The translations under genes were made by a program, and so were the position numbers. This document shows, piece by piece, positions 1-6,200 of a stretch of 7,320 nt of DNA. This DNA comes from an uncultured Lachnospiraceae bacterium (GTDB lineage Bacteria; Bacillota_A; Clostridia; Lachnospirales; Lachnospiraceae). Below the pieces are notes generated by a model that ran no database searches, was not told the origin of the DNA, and saw only the letters and a list, made by a program, of their open reading frames with translations. Positions within the stretch are counted from its first letter, which is position 1; every line of letters starts with the position of its first letter. The stretch spans positions 1-7,320 of the forward strand of contig CACZQE010000231.1 of the NCBI GenBank assembly GCA_902783205.1, written 5' to 3'.

Positions 1-644
1 CCGGCATCAAGGAGCTCGCTGCCTATGCAGGAAGAAAGAAAACTCTTTCCCACTCCGGTCTTGCCCCTGATCAGGAGATTGGAAGCTTTTCCCTGTCTGA
101 CATCCGCAATGAAACGGTCGGCTGTGTCAAGCACACGGCGGATATTATCCCGGGGTGACTCTTTGTCACCGGGTCCGGGAACGGAAGCGTAGAGGTCGGT
201 CCTGAAATTTCTGAAATTGGCATCCTTTCTGATATCCGCAAGATTGGACTGGGCTATGAGCAGATCCCGGATCCGTTTTTTAAAGCACCGGCACTTGTCG
301 TTTTCCACATAACCGGTGTCCCTGCAGACAGGGCAGACATAAATGGGATCCAGATAGTCTGCCGGGTAGCCGTTTCTGACCAGTAGGTCAGTCCTTTCCA
401 TGGCAAGATCCCTGATCTCTTCTCTGCAGGCAAGTTCCTGGGCTGCAGCCGCTGCACCTTCCAGAAAAAGAAGTTTCCTGGTCCGCTCAACGGTACGGGA
501 AGCAATCTTTTCGTCTATCTGCCGAATGGCAGGCACTGCCTGATATACCTCATCCCGCCTCTCTTCTTCTATATACCGGTTTTCTCTCCGTATCCGGTCA
601 TACTCATCCATGATCCGGAGATGCTGGCGGTTGGTCAGCTTCAT
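1..644 (-). CDS. dnaC: DnaC/DnaI-like replicative helicase loader ATPase (3' part cut by window edge)
   Basis: The first 214 codons are present and the frame is still open at the left edge. Visible elements, in order: a helical, charged N-terminal part; a cysteine cluster YVCPVCRDTGYV followed by CRCF (C104, C107, C118, C120), which looks like a zinc-binding knuckle; and the Walker A loop GKTGVGKS at residues 194-201, preceded by the hydrophobic strand NLLI. This order, a Cys-rich N-terminal domain then AAA+ ATPase, matches Gram-positive DnaI and clostridial DnaC-like proteins, which load the replicative helicase onto DNA at the origin and at restart sites. Walker B and the sensor motifs lie outside the window. 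The start is well supported: AGGAGG at 650-655 sits 5 nt upstream of the ATG, and the start overlaps the dnaD stop in an ATGA (641-644), implying translational coupling. The family call is firm. Whether the product acts at oriC, in restart or in both is inferred from the family and from the dnaD neighbour. Confidence 0.93.
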   Translation of the reverse strand, partial: MKLTNRQHLRIMDEYDRIRRENRYIEEERRDEVYQAVPAIRQIDEKIASRTVERTRKLLFLEGAAAAAQELACREEIRDLAMERTDLLVRNGYPADYLDPIYVCPVCRDTGYVENDKCRCFKKRIRDLLIAQSNLADIRKDANFRNFRTDLYASVPGPGDKESPRDNIRRVLDTADRFIADVRQGKASNLLIRGKTGVGKSFLSSCIGSELLDA

Positions 645-1666
645 GGCTTCCTCCTGTCTCTGTCAAGCAGTCTGGCTTCCAGTGCCCCGTAATCATAGGA
701 TCTCTGATCAAAGGCTGTCTGGGAGCCGCCTGAGGCAGGAACTTTTTTTGTCTCCTGCACACGGGCGCCGGCATGAGCCTCATCCAGAGCCTCCACGTCC
801 TTGAGGGTTCTGACGCCCTTGGCTTTCCAGACATCCAGAATCTTGGAAGCATAGGGGAAGCTGGCCTGGTGGATGGACAGGATGGTCTTGCTGCAGGCTG
901 CAGTGATCAGGTCCGTATCAAATCCCATCCGGTTCCAGCGTTCAATGTATTCCATCTCGGAAGCACCCAGGCTGCGTCCTGTCAGGCCGAAAGCCCTGAT
1001 GACCGGATATACATTTTTCTCATAAAGGCGGCTGTGTTCCCTGGCTTCCGGCACGGTACGGATGCCCTGCCGGAACCACTCGATCGCTACCCGCTCCACA
1101 TAGCGCATACTGGTGTGCCCTTTGCTGACGCAGTATTCGATCAGGTGCTCCATCAGTTCGCTGGAGAAGGCCAGCTGGCTGCTGATATAACAGAGGGAAT
1201 TCAGCTCGGAAACGGAAAATGTTTTCCCGAAATATGTCTCCGCCATAAAAATGACTCTGCTCAGATCCCGGTTTTCGGAAGCGGCTTCGATCTCCAGAGG
1301 AGTCAGTGTTCTTTTAAAAGGAATACTGTCCCGGGCCGGCCTCCCGTCGGCGGCTTGTAGAGCGCTTTGGGTTCCGTCATCTTCGGGCGCCGCTTCTGCC
1401 TCAGGTCCGGTCTCTTTCCTCTCAGAGAGGAGACCTTCCTTCTGCCAGTAGGAGAGGGCCCGCAGTATATCCTTCCGGGTCAGCTCCAGGCGGTCTGCCA
1501 GTTCCTCGGCTGTCGCGGGAATCCCGCTGTTCTCCAGCCGGAGGATCATGAGATATACCTTGATATACTCCCCGTCTGTCCTGTTCAGATACCGATCTAT
1601 AAAATCATTGGACAGTACGGTAATATCAGGATGAAGATTGTGTGCTGTCATAATTTCCTGGTTCAT
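641..1666 (-). CDS. dnaD: DnaD-domain replication initiation/primosome protein
   Basis: This is a 341-residue protein. Residues about 11-82 look like a winged-helix domain (ITVLSNDFIDRYL at the start, then DILRALSYWQKEGLL as a probable recognition helix). An acidic, Ala/Pro-rich linker follows at about 83-115. Two DnaB_2/DnaD-type helical modules then follow, each ending in the family's YxxxIxxxW-like signature: Y189 to W197 (YVERVAIEW) and Y272 to W280 (YASKILDVW). The tail is polar. Family proteins bind and remodel DNA and recruit the helicase loader during initiation and restart. Two C-terminal modules in one chain resemble the domain content of Bacillus DnaB more than the single-module DnaD. 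The gene overlaps the following dnaC-like gene by 4 bp. The chosen ATG has AAGGA 9 nt upstream (1676-1680). An internal ATG at codon 6 also has an AGGA-like site, so the true start may be 5 codons later. A promoter and a DnaA-box cluster lie upstream. Confidence 0.92.
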   Translation of the reverse strand: MNQEIMTAHNLHPDITVLSNDFIDRYLNRTDGEYIKVYLMILRLENSGIPATAEELADRLELTRKDILRALSYWQKEGLLSERKETGPEAEAAPEDDGTQSALQAADGRPARDSIPFKRTLTPLEIEAASENRDLSRVIFMAETYFGKTFSVSELNSLCYISSQLAFSSELMEHLIEYCVSKGHTSMRYVERVAIEWFRQGIRTVPEAREHSRLYEKNVYPVIRAFGLTGRSLGASEMEYIERWNRMGFDTDLITAACSKTILSIHQASFPYASKILDVWKAKGVRTLKDVEALDEAHAGARVQETKKVPASGGSQTAFDQRSYDYGALEARLLDRDRRKP

Positions 1667-1694
1667 TTACACCATTCCTTATCCTTAGTGTAGG

Positions 1695-1724
1695 CATGCG
1701 GATCAGTCCGCATGTTTTGCAAAA
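1695..1724 (-). repeat. Perfect hairpin plus adjacent palindrome in the dnaD leader
   Basis: An 8-bp perfect inverted repeat, CATGCGGA / TCCGCATG (1695-1702 and 1707-1714) with a 4-nt loop, is followed directly by the 10-bp palindrome TTTTGCAAAA (1715-1724). Read on the dnaD strand, the palindrome falls at about the predicted transcription start and the hairpin lies at the beginning of the 5' leader, about 28 nt upstream of the ATG. It could be an operator, an mRNA-stabilising stem, or neither. The hairpin followed by four T residues would look terminator-like on the plus strand, but no plus-strand gene reads into it. The structure is seen directly; the function is unknown. Confidence 0.55.
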
Positions 1725-1727
1725 ATA

Positions 1728-1756
1728 AGTATAGCATAAGAGATTCAAAAAATATA
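1728..1756 (-). promoter_or_regulatory. Predicted sigma-A type promoter for dnaD-dnaC (extended -10)
   Basis: Read on the minus strand, TGC-TATACT forms an extended -10 (hexamer at 1728-1733). A weak -35, TATATT, lies at 1751-1756 with a 17-bp spacer. The predicted start point is near 1721, giving a leader of about 55 nt that contains the 1695-1714 hairpin. The nearest DnaA box begins about 20 bp upstream of the -35, a position more compatible with activation or looping than with simple occlusion. The call rests on motif match and spacing only. Confidence 0.6.
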
Positions 1757-1776
1757 GAAGGAAAGAAAAGAGGCCA

Positions 1777-2022
1777 TGTGGATAAAACCGTGGATAAAAC
1801 CCGGGGAAAACGGTGGAAGAAATAAGGCAGATTAATTGTGGATAAAGTGGATAAAGATGTGGATGGACAGAAAAAACAGGATGTTGTGGAGGGATTACCG
1901 AAAAGAGGGCGGGAGACGGAAGATATAGAAGGGGGTCATTGGGGATAAAATGTGGATAAAATGGGGAAAAGCGTAAAAAAACCACTTTATCCGACATTTC
2001 TTACGGAAAAAAATGTGGATAA
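1777..2022 (-). promoter_or_regulatory. DnaA-box cluster (four perfect, several near-perfect, all co-oriented)
   Basis: The 9-mer TTATCCACA, the consensus DnaA box, occurs perfectly on the minus strand at 1777-1785, 1837-1845, 1951-1959 and 2014-2022. One-mismatch copies lie at 1789-1797 (last base G), 1846-1854 (last base T) and 1940-1948 (TTATCCCCA). A two-mismatch copy lies at 1858-1866. All point the same way, toward dnaD. Perfect boxes are paired with imperfect ones at start-to-start distances of 12, 9 and 11 bp, and box 2014-2022 is followed by TTTTCCACT at 2023-2031. This density is far beyond chance in 250 bp and is the kind of array DnaA-ATP binds cooperatively. It sits upstream of the dnaD-dnaC promoter, so DnaA control of the helicase-loader operon is the simplest reading. 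An origin or a titration site is the alternative. dnaA and dnaN are not in the window, which weighs mildly against canonical oriC. The box at 2014 is also part of the murC terminator stem. Confidence 0.85.
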
Positions 2023-2027
2023 AGTGG
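1975..2027 (-). terminator. Rho-independent terminator of murC
   Basis: On the minus strand the arms CCACTTTATCC (2017-2027) and GGATAAAGTGG (1982-1992) pair perfectly over 11 bp. After a single bulged base (1993), six more pairs form (ACATTT / AAATGT, 2011-2016 and 1994-1999) around an 11-nt loop. Seven consecutive T residues (plus-strand A at 1975-1981) follow the stem immediately. The stem begins about 22 nt after the murC stop codon. The TTATCCACA box at 2014-2022 lies within the first arm. This suggests that murC transcription ends before dnaD and that dnaD relies on its own promoter. Confidence 0.88.
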
Positions 2028-2048
2028 AAAACTTTTACAGAGCAGGAG

Positions 2049-3464
2049 CTATTCGTTTTCTGCCTGCTCTTTGCTGCCGGAGGCTGCTTTTTCAAGAAGC
2101 TCTTCACCAAGTTCTACGATATCACCTGCGCCGACAGTCAGGACAAGATCCTTTCCTCCGATTCGGGACAGGAGATAGTCCTCGATCTCTTCAAAAGTGT
2201 GGAAATAACTTGTATCCGTCCCTGCCTGACTGATTATTTCAGCCAGATCTCCTGAAGAGACCAGCCCGGTATCAGGCTCCCTGGCGGCAAAGATATCGGC
2301 CAGGACCACATGGTCCGCCGAGGATAAGGCCCGGGCAAACTGGGGAAGAAAGGCTCTGGTCCGGGTATAGGTGTGAGGCTGGAAAACGACCCAGAGATCA
2401 TCGTGACTGATCTCGGAAGCCGCACGCAGGGTTGCCTCGATCTCGGTGGGATGATGGGCATAGTCATCGATGACTGTCACATCCCCGATTTTTCCCTTAA
2501 ATTCAAATCTGCGATGCGTTCCTCCAAAGGAAAGCAGGCCGCTGCTGATCATATCAAGCGGCAGGCCCATGGCCCTGGTACAGGCAATGGCAGCCAGAGA
2601 ATTGGTCACGTTGTGGATTCCCTTGACCTTCAGCCGGATCGTGCCGGCCTTTTGGCCATGTTCGATCAGGCTGTAGGAAACATTGCCCTTCTCGTCAAAG
2701 ACAACATCCTCTGCCGAGTAATCATTATCCTTTGACAGTCCGAAGGTAATGTGGGCTGCCTGTACACCTTCCAGCACGGCGTCGGTATGGGGCATGTCAC
2801 CGTTGATGATGACAAGGCCTGACGGATCAGTCTGAAATGCAAATGTACGGAAGGAATTGATGATATCATCCAGATCCTTAAAGAAGTCCATATGATCCTC
2901 TTCCACATTTAATATGATGGAGTAGAAGGGATAGAGGGAAAGGAAACTGTTGGTATACTCACAGGCCTCCGTCAGGAAGACATCCGACCTGCCGATCCGG
3001 ATATTGCCGCCAATCCTGTCCAGAATACCGCCGATGCTGACAGTGGGATCCATATCGCACTGGAGCAGGATGTGGGTGAGCATGGATGTAGTCGTAGTCT
3101 TGCCGTGCGTACCGGCAACTGCGATGGTTCTGAGGAAATTGTCCATAATCTGACCCAGAAGGTCCGCCCTGGAGAGGATGGGAATCCCGTGCTTTAAGGT
3201 TTCGGCAAACTCCGGATTGTCCTCATGGATGGCAGCGGAGTAAACAACCAGGTCAATTCCGTCATGGATATTTTCGGCTTTCTGCCCGATAAACACCTGA
3301 GCCCCCTGATCCTCAAGCTGCCCGGTAAGAGGGGAAGCCTTCATATCGGAACCCGATACGGTAAAACCTCTTTCAATCAGGATCCTGGCAAGGCCGCTCA
3401 TGCTGATGCCTCCGATTCCTATAAAATGTACATGGACCGGATGTCTGAAATCTATTTTATACAT
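2049..3464 (-). CDS. murC: UDP-N-acetylmuramate--L-alanine ligase MurC
   Basis: This cytoplasmic Mur ligase uses ATP to join L-alanine to UDP-MurNAc, the first step of the peptidoglycan stem peptide. Taking the ATG at 3464 the protein has 471 residues, normal for MurC. Visible motifs: the N-terminal nucleotide-binding FIGIGGISMSGLA (14-26); the ATP loop GTHGKTTT (118-125) with catalytic K122; EACEY (166-170); NVEEDHMD (186-193); the FGGTHRRFEFKG stretch; and the C-terminal DDYAHHPTEI (333-342), whose HH is characteristic of MurC rather than MurD/E/F, followed by QPHTYTRT. A GTG three codons upstream would extend the frame, but it lies inside the GAGGTG ribosome binding site, so it is unlikely to be the start. 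The gene has its own promoter (3533-3561) and a terminator, so it is probably monocistronic. It is divergent from glgC. Confidence 0.97.
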   Translation of the reverse strand: MYKIDFRHPVHVHFIGIGGISMSGLARILIERGFTVSGSDMKASPLTGQLEDQGAQVFIGQKAENIHDGIDLVVYSAAIHEDNPEFAETLKHGIPILSRADLLGQIMDNFLRTIAVAGTHGKTTTTSMLTHILLQCDMDPTVSIGGILDRIGGNIRIGRSDVFLTEACEYTNSFLSLYPFYSIILNVEEDHMDFFKDLDDIINSFRTFAFQTDPSGLVIINGDMPHTDAVLEGVQAAHITFGLSKDNDYSAEDVVFDEKGNVSYSLIEHGQKAGTIRLKVKGIHNVTNSLAAIACTRAMGLPLDMISSGLLSFGGTHRRFEFKGKIGDVTVIDDYAHHPTEIEATLRAASEISHDDLWVVFQPHTYTRTRAFLPQFARALSSADHVVLADIFAAREPDTGLVSSGDLAEIISQAGTDTSYFHTFEEIEDYLLSRIGGKDLVLTVGAGDIVELGEELLEKAASGSKEQAENE

Positions 3465-3470
3465 ATAAAA

Positions 3471-3476
3471 CACCTC
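3471..3476 (-). promoter_or_regulatory. Ribosome binding site that fixes the murC start
   Basis: GAGGTG on the minus strand lies 6 nt before the ATG at 3464-3462. Its GTG (3473-3471) is in frame with murC and could be mistaken for an upstream start. No other Shine-Dalgarno-like sequence sits before it, so the ATG is preferred. Confidence 0.8.
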
Positions 3477-3532
3477 AATTTGTAGTAAATGAATGGTTTA
3501 ACCCAATATATAGTATTTGAAATCTCATATGT

Positions 3533-3561
3533 AGTATATAAGAAGGAACTTCTTTTTGCAA
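3533..3561 (-). promoter_or_regulatory. Predicted murC promoter
   Basis: On the minus strand a -35 TTGCAA (3556-3561) and a -10 TATACT (3533-3538) are separated by exactly 17 bp. The predicted start is near 3526, about 60 nt before the murC ATG. The -35 hexamer is its own reverse complement and also fits a rightward promoter. An inverted repeat, AAGAAG-GAA-CTTCTT (3540-3554), fills nearly the whole spacer and is a possible operator. Confidence 0.7.
3540..3554. repeat. Inverted repeat inside the murC promoter spacer
   Basis: AAGAAG (3540-3545) and CTTCTT (3549-3554) form a perfect 6-bp inverted repeat around GAA, lying between the predicted -10 and -35 of murC. A protein dimer bound here would block or distort that promoter. 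With such low-complexity arms the repeat could be chance in an AT-rich region. Confidence 0.4.
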
Positions 3562-3584
3562 GAGAATGATTCACGTGGTATAAA
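3556..3584 (+). promoter_or_regulatory. Predicted distal glgC promoter sharing its -35 with murC
   Basis: On the plus strand TTGCAA (3556-3561) is followed after 17 bp by TATAAA (3579-3584), with TGG in front giving an extended -10. A transcript from here would start near 3591 and carry a glgC leader of about 175 nt. I see no terminator, riboswitch-like fold or small open frame with a good ribosome binding site in that leader. The stretch 3591-3700 is AT-rich with no feature I can support beyond one near-match DnaA box (3633-3641, TTTTCCACA on the minus strand). Confidence 0.55.
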
Positions 3585-3708
3585 ATCAACAAAAAACACA
3601 GTAATCATTTGTGGCTTTATGCAATTTTCAGTTGTGGAAAAATAGACAGACCATAATAACTAGACAAAAATCAGAGTCCTATACTGGGTTTTATTGTGCG
3701 AAAGTGCT

Positions 3709-3736
3709 TTTCAATTAACTGCAGCAGTGTTATAAT
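3709..3736 (+). promoter_or_regulatory. Predicted proximal promoter of the glgC-glgD-spoVG operon
   Basis: A consensus -10 TATAAT (3731-3736) preceded by TGT forms an extended -10. A weak -35, TTTCAA (3709-3714), lies 16 bp upstream. The predicted start near 3743 leaves a leader of only about 24 nt, just enough for the ribosome binding site AGGGGTGA (3753-3760). A small palindrome, ACTGC-A-GCAGT (3718-3728), lies in the spacer and could be an operator. Confidence 0.72.
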
Positions 3737-3766
3737 ATTTTATATGTGACAAAGGGGTGATTCTTT

Positions 3767-5029
3767 ATGATAAAAAAAGAAATGATAGCAATGTTGTTAG
3801 CGGGCGGACAGGGAAGCCGTCTTGGTATTCTTACATCAAGGCTGGCAAAACCTGCTGTGGCATTTGGAGGTAAGTACAAGATTATTGATTTTCCGCTCAG
3901 CAATTGTATCAACTCCGGCATTGATACAGTTGGTGTACTGACACAGTATCAGCCTCTGAGACTGAATCAGCATATCGGTATCGGGATCCCGTGGGATCTT
4001 GACCGCAATATCGGCGGTGTCTCTATTCTTCCTCCCTATGAAAAGTCAGAAAATACGGACTGGTACTCCGGAACGGCCAATGCCATTTTCCAGAATATGG
4101 AGTTTATGGAGTACTACAACCCGGATTACGTAGCAATCCTGGGAGGCGATCACATTTACAAGATGGACTACGAGCAGATGCTCGAGTTCCACAAGAAAAA
4201 TGATGCCAAGATCACTCTGGCGACCTATGAGGTTCCCTGGGAGGAGGCCAGCCGCTTCGGCCTGGTCATCACCGACGAGAACGGCCAGGTGGTAGACTTC
4301 GAGGAGAAGCCGGAAAGACCGAGAAGCAACAAGGCATCCATGGGAATCTATATCTTTGACTGGGATGTGTTGAAAGATGCCCTGCAGCAGCTGAAAAATC
4401 AGCCCGGCTGCGACTTCGGCATGCATGTGATTCCCTATTGCCATCAGAGAGGGGATAAGATCATGTCCTACACCTACCAGGGCTACTGGAAAGACGTAGG
4501 AACTCTCAGTGCTTACTGGGAGGCCAATATGGAGCTGATCGACATTATTCCCGAGTTCAATCTTTACGAAGAATTCTGGCGCATCTACACCAAGTCTGAC
4601 ATGATCCCGCCCCAGTATTTTGCACCGGGCTCCAAGGTGAGCGGCTGCATTATCGGCGATGGATGCGAGATCAGTGGAGAAGTTTACAACTCCGTACTGG
4701 GCGCAGGTGTAGTGATTGAGGAAGGCGCAAGAGTATCCAACTCTATTATCATGAGTAATTCCGTAGTAAAGAAGGGTGCTCAGCTGGAGAAGACCATCCT
4801 GGCCGAAGGAGTCACGGTGGGAGAAAAAGCACAGCTGGGTGTATTTGAGGAAGCTGAAAACAAGTATAAGCCCAACGTGTACAGCGGAGGTCTTGTCACT
4901 GTCGGGGAAGGCTCTGTCATACCGGCGGATGTTAAGATCGGAAAGAATGTGGCGATCCTCGGCGAGACCACGCCGGAGGACTACCCGGACGGCATACTGG
5001 CAAGCGGCGAATCAATTATCAGAGCGTAG
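3767..5029 (+). CDS. glgC: Glucose-1-phosphate adenylyltransferase (ADP-glucose pyrophosphorylase), catalytic subunit
   Basis: GlgC makes ADP-glucose from ATP and glucose-1-phosphate, the committed step of bacterial glycogen synthesis in the cytoplasm. The 420-residue protein has the nucleotidyltransferase loop [13 protein letters not shown] (11-23), the KPAVAFGG segment (K28), the GTANAI motif (102-107), the metal-binding [10 protein letters not shown] with D128, and the sugar-phosphate site FEEKP with K181. SMGIYIF and YWKDVGT follow. From roughly residue 285 on there are hexapeptide-type repeats of a left-handed beta-helix (for example [20 protein letters not shown]), which in this family carries allosteric and oligomer contacts. 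The ATG has AGGGGTGA 6 nt upstream. glgD starts 18 bp after the stop, so the two are surely co-transcribed. All catalytic residues I can check are intact. The length is close to the E. coli enzyme and longer than the Bacillus one. Confidence 0.97.
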   Translation: MIKKEMIAMLLAGGQGSRLGILTSRLAKPAVAFGGKYKIIDFPLSNCINSGIDTVGVLTQYQPLRLNQHIGIGIPWDLDRNIGGVSILPPYEKSENTDWYSGTANAIFQNMEFMEYYNPDYVAILGGDHIYKMDYEQMLEFHKKNDAKITLATYEVPWEEASRFGLVITDENGQVVDFEEKPERPRSNKASMGIYIFDWDVLKDALQQLKNQPGCDFGMHVIPYCHQRGDKIMSYTYQGYWKDVGTLSAYWEANMELIDIIPEFNLYEEFWRIYTKSDMIPPQYFAPGSKVSGCIIGDGCEISGEVYNSVLGAGVVIEEGARVSNSIIMSNSVVKKGAQLEKTILAEGVTVGEKAQLGVFEEAENKYKPNVYSGGLVTVGEGSVIPADVKIGKNVAILGETTPEDYPDGILASGESIIRA

Positions 5030-5047
5030 AGGCAGGTGACTTAAAGT

Positions 5048-6172
5048 ATGAAAGCAATAGGTATCATTTTAGCGGGTGGTAATAATAAGAGAATCGGCCG
5101 TCTTTCCGACAAAAGGGCTATCTCGGCATTGCCGATCGCCGGAAGCTACCGGGCGATTGACTTCGCGCTCAGCAACATGACCAATTCCAGAATTTCCAAA
5201 GTGGCGGTATTTCCCCAGTTCAACGCCAGATCACTGAACGAACATCTGAGTTCGGGAAAATGGTGGGACTTCGGCAGAAAGCAGGGAGGACTCTATGTCT
5301 TTACCCCGACTGTCACAAAGGAAAATAATTTCTGGTACCAGGGTACGGCAGATGCCCTTTATCAGAATATCGATTTTCTCAAAAAGAGCCATGAGCCGTA
5401 TGTGATCATCGCGGCAGGCGACGGCGTCTATAAGATGGATTATTCAAAGGCGCTGGATGCACATATTGCAAAAAACGCGGACATTACCGTCGTCTACAAA
5501 ACCATGAAGGACACGGATGATGACCTGACCCGGTTCGGAATTCTCAAGCTTGACGAGAACGAAAGAATCGTGGAATTTGAGGAGAAGCCACTGGTGGCAT
5601 CTTCCTGCAATGTCTCCATCGGTGTGTACATCATCAGAAGAAGACACCTGATCGAAATCCTGGAAAGATGCGCCAGGGAAGACAGGCATGACTTTGTCAA
5701 AGATGTTCTGGTCCGCTATGTGAACGTCCGTAAAATCTACGGATACAGGCTGAACACATATTGGAGAAATGTTGCAACTGTCGATTCCTATTACCGTACC
5801 AACATGGATTTCCTGAACAAAGATGTGAGGGAGTTCTTCTTTAAACAGCATCCGGACGTTTACTCCAGAGTGGATGACATTCCGCCGGCAAAATATAATT
5901 CCGGCGCGGACATCAGCAACAGTATCGTTTCATCAGGATGTATCATCAACGGAAAAATTGAAAATTCCGTACTTTTCAAAGACGTTTATATCGGTAACAA
6001 TTGTACTATCCGTAATTCGATCATTCTCAATGATGTATATATCGGCGACGATTCCTACATCGAGAACTGTATCGTGGAGAGTCGTGATACCCTCCGTCCG
6101 GGCACTAATTATGTCGGAACGGATGGCGAGATCAGGATTGTTATCGAGAAAAATGTAAGATATATATTGTAA
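5048..6172 (+). CDS. glgD: GlgD, GlgC-like regulatory partner subunit of ADP-glucose pyrophosphorylase
   Basis: This 374-residue GlgC paralogue probably forms a hetero-oligomer with the GlgC encoded just upstream; in Gram-positives GlgD raises GlgC activity while having little or none itself. The nucleotidyltransferase fold is recognisable: [12 protein letters not shown] (8-19), then [36 protein letters not shown] with D125 kept, FEEKP with K180 kept, and YWRNVAT. The ATP loop is degraded: the glycine of GGxG is N13, and the KPAV lysine equivalent to GlgC K28 is I25. The C-terminal part has hexapeptide beta-helix repeats ([20 protein letters not shown] and following). AGGTGA at 5034-5039 lies 8 nt before the ATG. 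The family call is firm; lack of catalysis is inferred from the substitutions. Confidence 0.94.
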   Translation: MKAIGIILAGGNNKRIGRLSDKRAISALPIAGSYRAIDFALSNMTNSRISKVAVFPQFNARSLNEHLSSGKWWDFGRKQGGLYVFTPTVTKENNFWYQGTADALYQNIDFLKKSHEPYVIIAAGDGVYKMDYSKALDAHIAKNADITVVYKTMKDTDDDLTRFGILKLDENERIVEFEEKPLVASSCNVSIGVYIIRRRHLIEILERCAREDRHDFVKDVLVRYVNVRKIYGYRLNTYWRNVATVDSYYRTNMDFLNKDVREFFFKQHPDVYSRVDDIPPAKYNSGADISNSIVSSGCIINGKIENSVLFKDVYIGNNCTIRNSIILNDVYIGDDSYIENCIVESRDTLRPGTNYVGTDGEIRIVIEKNVRYIL

Positions 6173-6200
6173 CCCGTCAAACCATTATGGAGGGCAAGTA

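Noticed and set aside
773..1360. 195-residue plus-strand open frame opposite dnaD
   Set aside because: It is a mirror of the dnaD coding strand, with no ribosome binding site or recognisable domain. The dnaD reading has clear family motifs.
1626..1997. 123-residue minus-strand open frame across the dnaD upstream region
   Set aside because: Its Tyr/Pro/His-rich product is the translation of the repeated TTATCCACA boxes and pyrimidine runs. It overlaps the dnaD start, the promoter and the murC terminator, and has no credible ribosome binding site.
1777..2022. Reading the repeated GTGGATAA units as a CRISPR array or plasmid iterons
   Set aside because: The repeats are only 8-9 bp and irregularly spaced, and match the DnaA consensus. 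There are no spacers of uniform length, no cas genes and no Rep gene, and the neighbours are core chromosomal genes.
3471..3473. GTG as the murC start codon
   Set aside because: It is part of the GAGGTG ribosome binding site of the ATG at 3464 and has no Shine-Dalgarno sequence of its own.
3633..3641. Isolated DnaA-like box (TTTTCCACA) between murC and glgC
   Set aside because: It is one near-match in an AT-rich region with no partner boxes, so it is not enough to claim DnaA control of glgC.
4046..4444. Minus-strand open frame opposite glgC (132 residues)
   Set aside because: It is a shadow of glgC codon bias. The glgC frame has all catalytic motifs.
5444..5851. Minus-strand open frame opposite glgD (135 residues)
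   Set aside because: It is a shadow of glgD with no supporting signals.
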